The translations under genes and the position numbers were made by a program. Shown one piece after another: positions 5,651-7,775 of a DNA stretch of 7,775 bases. Numbering within the stretch: position 1 is the stretch's first letter; every line of letters starts with the position of its first letter. Source of the stretch: an uncultured Fibrobacter sp. (GTDB lineage: Bacteria > Fibrobacterota > Fibrobacteria > Fibrobacterales > Fibrobacteraceae); NCBI RefSeq assembly GCF_900316465.1, contig NZ_ONDD01000052.1:1-7775 (forward strand), written 5' to 3'. The notes below the pieces were generated by a model. The model saw nothing but the letters and a program-made list of their open reading frames with translations, ran no database searches and was not told where the DNA came from.

Positions 5651-6858
5651 GTCGCATTCTTGACATTTTTACGAAAGACGCTTTGGAAGCGGCGCGAGCG
5701 AACAATACTTATCGCTCGATGCGCTTGATGGAAACGCCGGAATCGTCATGCGTGAAAATCCGCATGCCCGATGGCGCTTCGCAGGAACAGATTCTCCTAG
5801 CGTCCAATTCTTATTTGGACTTGGCGAATGTCGATGAACTCAAGCAGGCGATGGCCCAGGCTGTTTTGGAGTGGGGTACAGGGAGCGGGGGTGCCCGCCT
5901 TACTACGGGTAACAAGTCTCCGCATCAGGAACTGGAAGAATTTATCGCCAAATTCAAGGGCGAAGAATCGGCTATTACGTTCAATACGGGCTACATGGCG
6001 AATGTCGGTACGATTTCGGCATTGTGCGGCAAGAACGACTTTATCTTTAGCGATGAACTGAACCACGCCAGCATTATTGATGGTATTCGCCTTTCCCGCG
6101 CCAAGTGCTTTGTGTATAAGCATAATGATATGGCAGATTTGCAGCGGGTGATTCAAGAAGCAGATAAATCTAGAGCCGAGTCCGCATTGCCTGCACCTCG
6201 AAAACTCATCGTGACGGATGCTGTTTTCAGCATGGATGGCGACCTTGCGAATTTGCCGGAACTTTTGCGGATTGCGCACGAAAGCGAATGCCTCCTGATG
6301 ATTGACGAGGCCCACGCCACGGGCGTGCTCGGCAAGACCGGTCGCGGACTTGCCGAACACTACGGCTGTGCTCATGTCGATGTAACCGTCGGGACTTTGA
6401 GCAAAGCCGTCGCCGCCGAAGGCGGCTTCGTGGCGGGTCCGAAGCAGTTGACTGAATTTCTGAAAAATAAATCTCGCAGCTTTATCTTTACGACGGCGAT
6501 GGCTCCTGCTGTTGCCGCTGCCGCCTGCAATAATTTGCGTTATATCGATGCGCATCCTGAACGCGTTCAAAATCTGCGCGATAACGTGAAATTTTTCTGC
6601 GACGCCCTGCAGCGCGAAGGCGTGAACGTTGAATTGTCTCCTTCGGCAATTGTTCCGATTGTTATCGGTGACGAAGCGAAGGCTATGCAGATTTCTGCGA
6701 AACTTCAGGAACAGGGAATCTTGATTCCCGCAATTCGCTATCCGACAGTTGCCAAGGGGCAAGCCCGCCTACGTGCAAGCCTGATGGCTACGCATACGCA
6801 TGAACAACTTCAAACCGCTGCATCCATAATTGCGCAGGCGGTAAAAGAGGGTGTATGA
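5647..6858 (+). CDS. bioF: 8-amino-7-oxononanoate (KAPA) synthase
   Basis: This PLP enzyme of the alpha-oxoamine synthase family condenses pimeloyl-CoA with L-alanine, releasing CO2 and CoA, to form KAPA. Its 403 residues are slightly longer than E. coli BioF (384). Motifs include GTGSGGARLTTGN (77-89), the NTGYMAN loop (113-119), DELNHAS (136-142), FSMDGDLA (194-201), DEAHATG (220-226) beneath the cofactor, and GTLSKA with the Schiff-base K253. The C-terminal IRYPTVAKGQARLRASLMATHT region resembles BioF more than glycine C-acetyltransferase. An in-frame ATG at 5599 would add 16 residues inside bioW; 5647 is preferred because its ATGA overlap with the bioW stop suggests translational coupling and MSRILD fits the family N-terminus. 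The immediate neighbour bioW makes its substrate, which supports BioF over other family members. Confidence 0.95.
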   Translation: MSRILDIFTKDALEAARANNTYRSMRLMETPESSCVKIRMPDGASQEQILLASNSYLDLANVDELKQAMAQAVLEWGTGSGGARLTTGNKSPHQELEEFIAKFKGEESAITFNTGYMANVGTISALCGKNDFIFSDELNHASIIDGIRLSRAKCFVYKHNDMADLQRVIQEADKSRAESALPAPRKLIVTDAVFSMDGDLANLPELLRIAHESECLLMIDEAHATGVLGKTGRGLAEHYGCAHVDVTVGTLSKAVAAEGGFVAGPKQLTEFLKNKSRSFIFTTAMAPAVAAAACNNLRYIDAHPERVQNLRDNVKFFCDALQREGVNVELSPSAIVPIVIGDEAKAMQISAKLQEQGILIPAIRYPTVAKGQARLRASLMATHTHEQLQTAASIIAQAVKEGV

Positions 6859-7520
6859 ACAAGGGATATTTCGTTACAGCCACCGGAACCGATGTTGGTA
6901 AAACATTTGTGACCGCCCTGCTCGTGAAAAAGTGGCGCGATTCCGGTATCGATGCGGGCTACTACAAGGCTGCCCTCAGCGGCGCAGAACTCCGCGACGG
7001 CAAATGGATCGCCGGTGACGCCGACTATGTGAAAAACATTGCAAATCTTCCCGATTCGCAGGAACTGCTCGTGAGCTATGTCTATAAGGAGGCAGTCTCT
7101 CCGCATCTTGCTGCCCGCAAAGAAGGCAATCCCGTAGAATTGACGAAGGTCAAAGCCGATTTTGAAGCGGCTTGCGCTCGCCATGAATTCATTTTTGCCG
7201 AAGGTAGCGGGGGAATCATTTGCCCCATCCGCTATGATGACCAGAAGGTTTTCCTCGAAGACATTATCAAGACCGTGAAATTCCCGATTCTTGTGGTGAC
7301 AACGGCGGCGCTCGGCTCCATTAACGCCTGCGTGCTCACGGTAGAATATGCTCGTAGCCGCGGCCTAGACATCCGCGGGCTCATCGTGAACCGCTACGGC
7401 TCTAGCGGCAACCTAGAAATGGAAGACGATAACATCCGCATGATGCAAGACCTGACGGGCCTCGAAATCCTTGCGAAAGTCAAGGACGGCGACACCGACC
7501 TAGGCGCGCAACCGTTTTAA
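6855..7520 (+). CDS. bioD: Dethiobiotin synthetase
   Basis: This ATP-dependent enzyme closes the ureido ring of DAPA with CO2 to give dethiobiotin, the substrate of biotin synthase. Its 221 residues match E. coli BioD (about 225). Visible motifs are the P-loop TGTDVGKTF (10-18; K16, T17), YKAALSGAE with K38 equivalent to the catalytic lysine, the D55 region, SPHLAA (82-87) for substrate binding, AEGSGGIICPI with E116, and VNRY (178-181) near the nucleotide. The start overlaps the bioF stop by ATGA and has AGAGG four bases upstream. It is the last gene of the operon; no hairpin-plus-T terminator follows. Its stop codon shares TTAA with the stop of the opposing gene. Confidence 0.97.
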   Translation: MNKGYFVTATGTDVGKTFVTALLVKKWRDSGIDAGYYKAALSGAELRDGKWIAGDADYVKNIANLPDSQELLVSYVYKEAVSPHLAARKEGNPVELTKVKADFEAACARHEFIFAEGSGGIICPIRYDDQKVFLEDIIKTVKFPILVVTTAALGSINACVLTVEYARSRGLDIRGLIVNRYGSSGNLEMEDDNIRMMQDLTGLEILAKVKDGDTDLGAQPF

Positions 7521-7775
7521 AGTTCGATATAGTGCGGAATGATGTCTTCGTAGCTCCCGTCCTTGAGCAAAAAGCCCTTGGGAATCACGCCGAGCTGGGT
7601 AAAGCCGAGCTTCTTGTAGAGCTTGAGGGCAGACGTATTTGTCGCGACAACCGCATTGAACTGCAAAATCCTGAAGCCGATTTCCTTTGCCTTCGCAAGG
7701 CAATCCTTCACGAGAAATTCACCGATGTGCTGGCCACGCTTGTTCTTCTTCACCGCATAGCTCGCGTTTGAAATG
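7517..7775 (-). CDS. GNAT-family N-acetyltransferase, N-terminus beyond the window
   Basis: This is the C-terminal 85 or so residues of an acetyl-CoA-dependent N-acetyltransferase. The reading frame stays open to the right edge: residues ISNASYAV precede the GTG at 7753, so that GTG is an internal Val and not the start. Motif A is present as KRGQHIGEFLV, the acetyl-CoA pyrophosphate loop, although R/Q-x-x-G-x-G/A is only partly kept. Motif B is TNTSALKLYKKLGF. The ending IPKGFLLKDGSYEDIIPHYIEL is typical of GNATs related to phosphinothricin or ribosomal-protein acetyltransferases, but the substrate cannot be told. It converges on bioD with a 4-bp overlap of the two stop codons, and there is no evidence of a role in biotin synthesis. 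Confidence 0.88.
   Translation of the reverse strand, partial: ISNASYAVKKNKRGQHIGEFLVKDCLAKAKEIGFRILQFNAVVATNTSALKLYKKLGFTQLGVIPKGFLLKDGSYEDIIPHYIEL

Noticed and set aside
5797..6762. A 321-codon minus-strand frame opposite bioF
   Set aside because: Composition is typical of antisense shadow frames and bioF is fully supported on the plus strand.

Overview
The window holds eight protein-coding genes in three blocks, with no RNA gene, insertion sequence or CRISPR array. Base composition is moderate. The biotin and ammonium genes look GC-richer than the GGDEF gene and the intergenic DNA. A Bacteroidota-style promoter motif (TAnnTTTG) before bioA, the BioW route to biotin, a GCCCGG palindrome between genes and short GTGGTTAGT-like repeats together suggest a Gram-negative of the Fibrobacterota/Bacteroidota group. 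Fibrobacter is my best guess, but it rests on style, not on a marker gene.

Block 1 (positions 161-1930, minus strand) is a nitrogen-sensing unit: a PII signal protein (glnK) followed 31 nt later by an ammonium channel (amt). A near-perfect sigma-54 -24/-12 promoter precedes glnK and a strong intrinsic terminator follows amt. A 15-bp palindrome about 70 bp upstream of the predicted start site is a candidate site for a sigma-54 activator. This PII has Thr at position 51, the usual uridylylated tyrosine, so it probably works by ligand binding alone.

Block 2 (1996-3433, minus strand) is one soluble diguanylate cyclase. It has an intact GGDEF active site, an RxxD inhibitory site and a duplicated, PAS-like N-terminal sensory region. 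It carries its own promoter and terminator and has no clear functional link to its neighbours.

Block 3 (3518-7520, plus strand) is a biotin operon, bioA-bioW-bioF-bioD. In pathway order, BioW activates pimelate to pimeloyl-CoA, BioF makes KAPA, BioA makes DAPA and BioD makes dethiobiotin. The final gene bioB is not in the window. bioW/bioF and bioF/bioD overlap by ATGA. bioA and bioW are separated by a palindrome that lies exactly between a good Shine-Dalgarno sequence and the bioW start codon. bioD converges on, and shares a TTAA stop with, a GNAT acetyltransferase gene that runs off the right edge.

Every protein belongs to a known family, so I see no wholly new system. The most unusual signals are the hairpin-spaced bioW initiation region, the possible near-leaderless bioA start, the sigma-54/palindrome control region and the PII protein without Tyr51.
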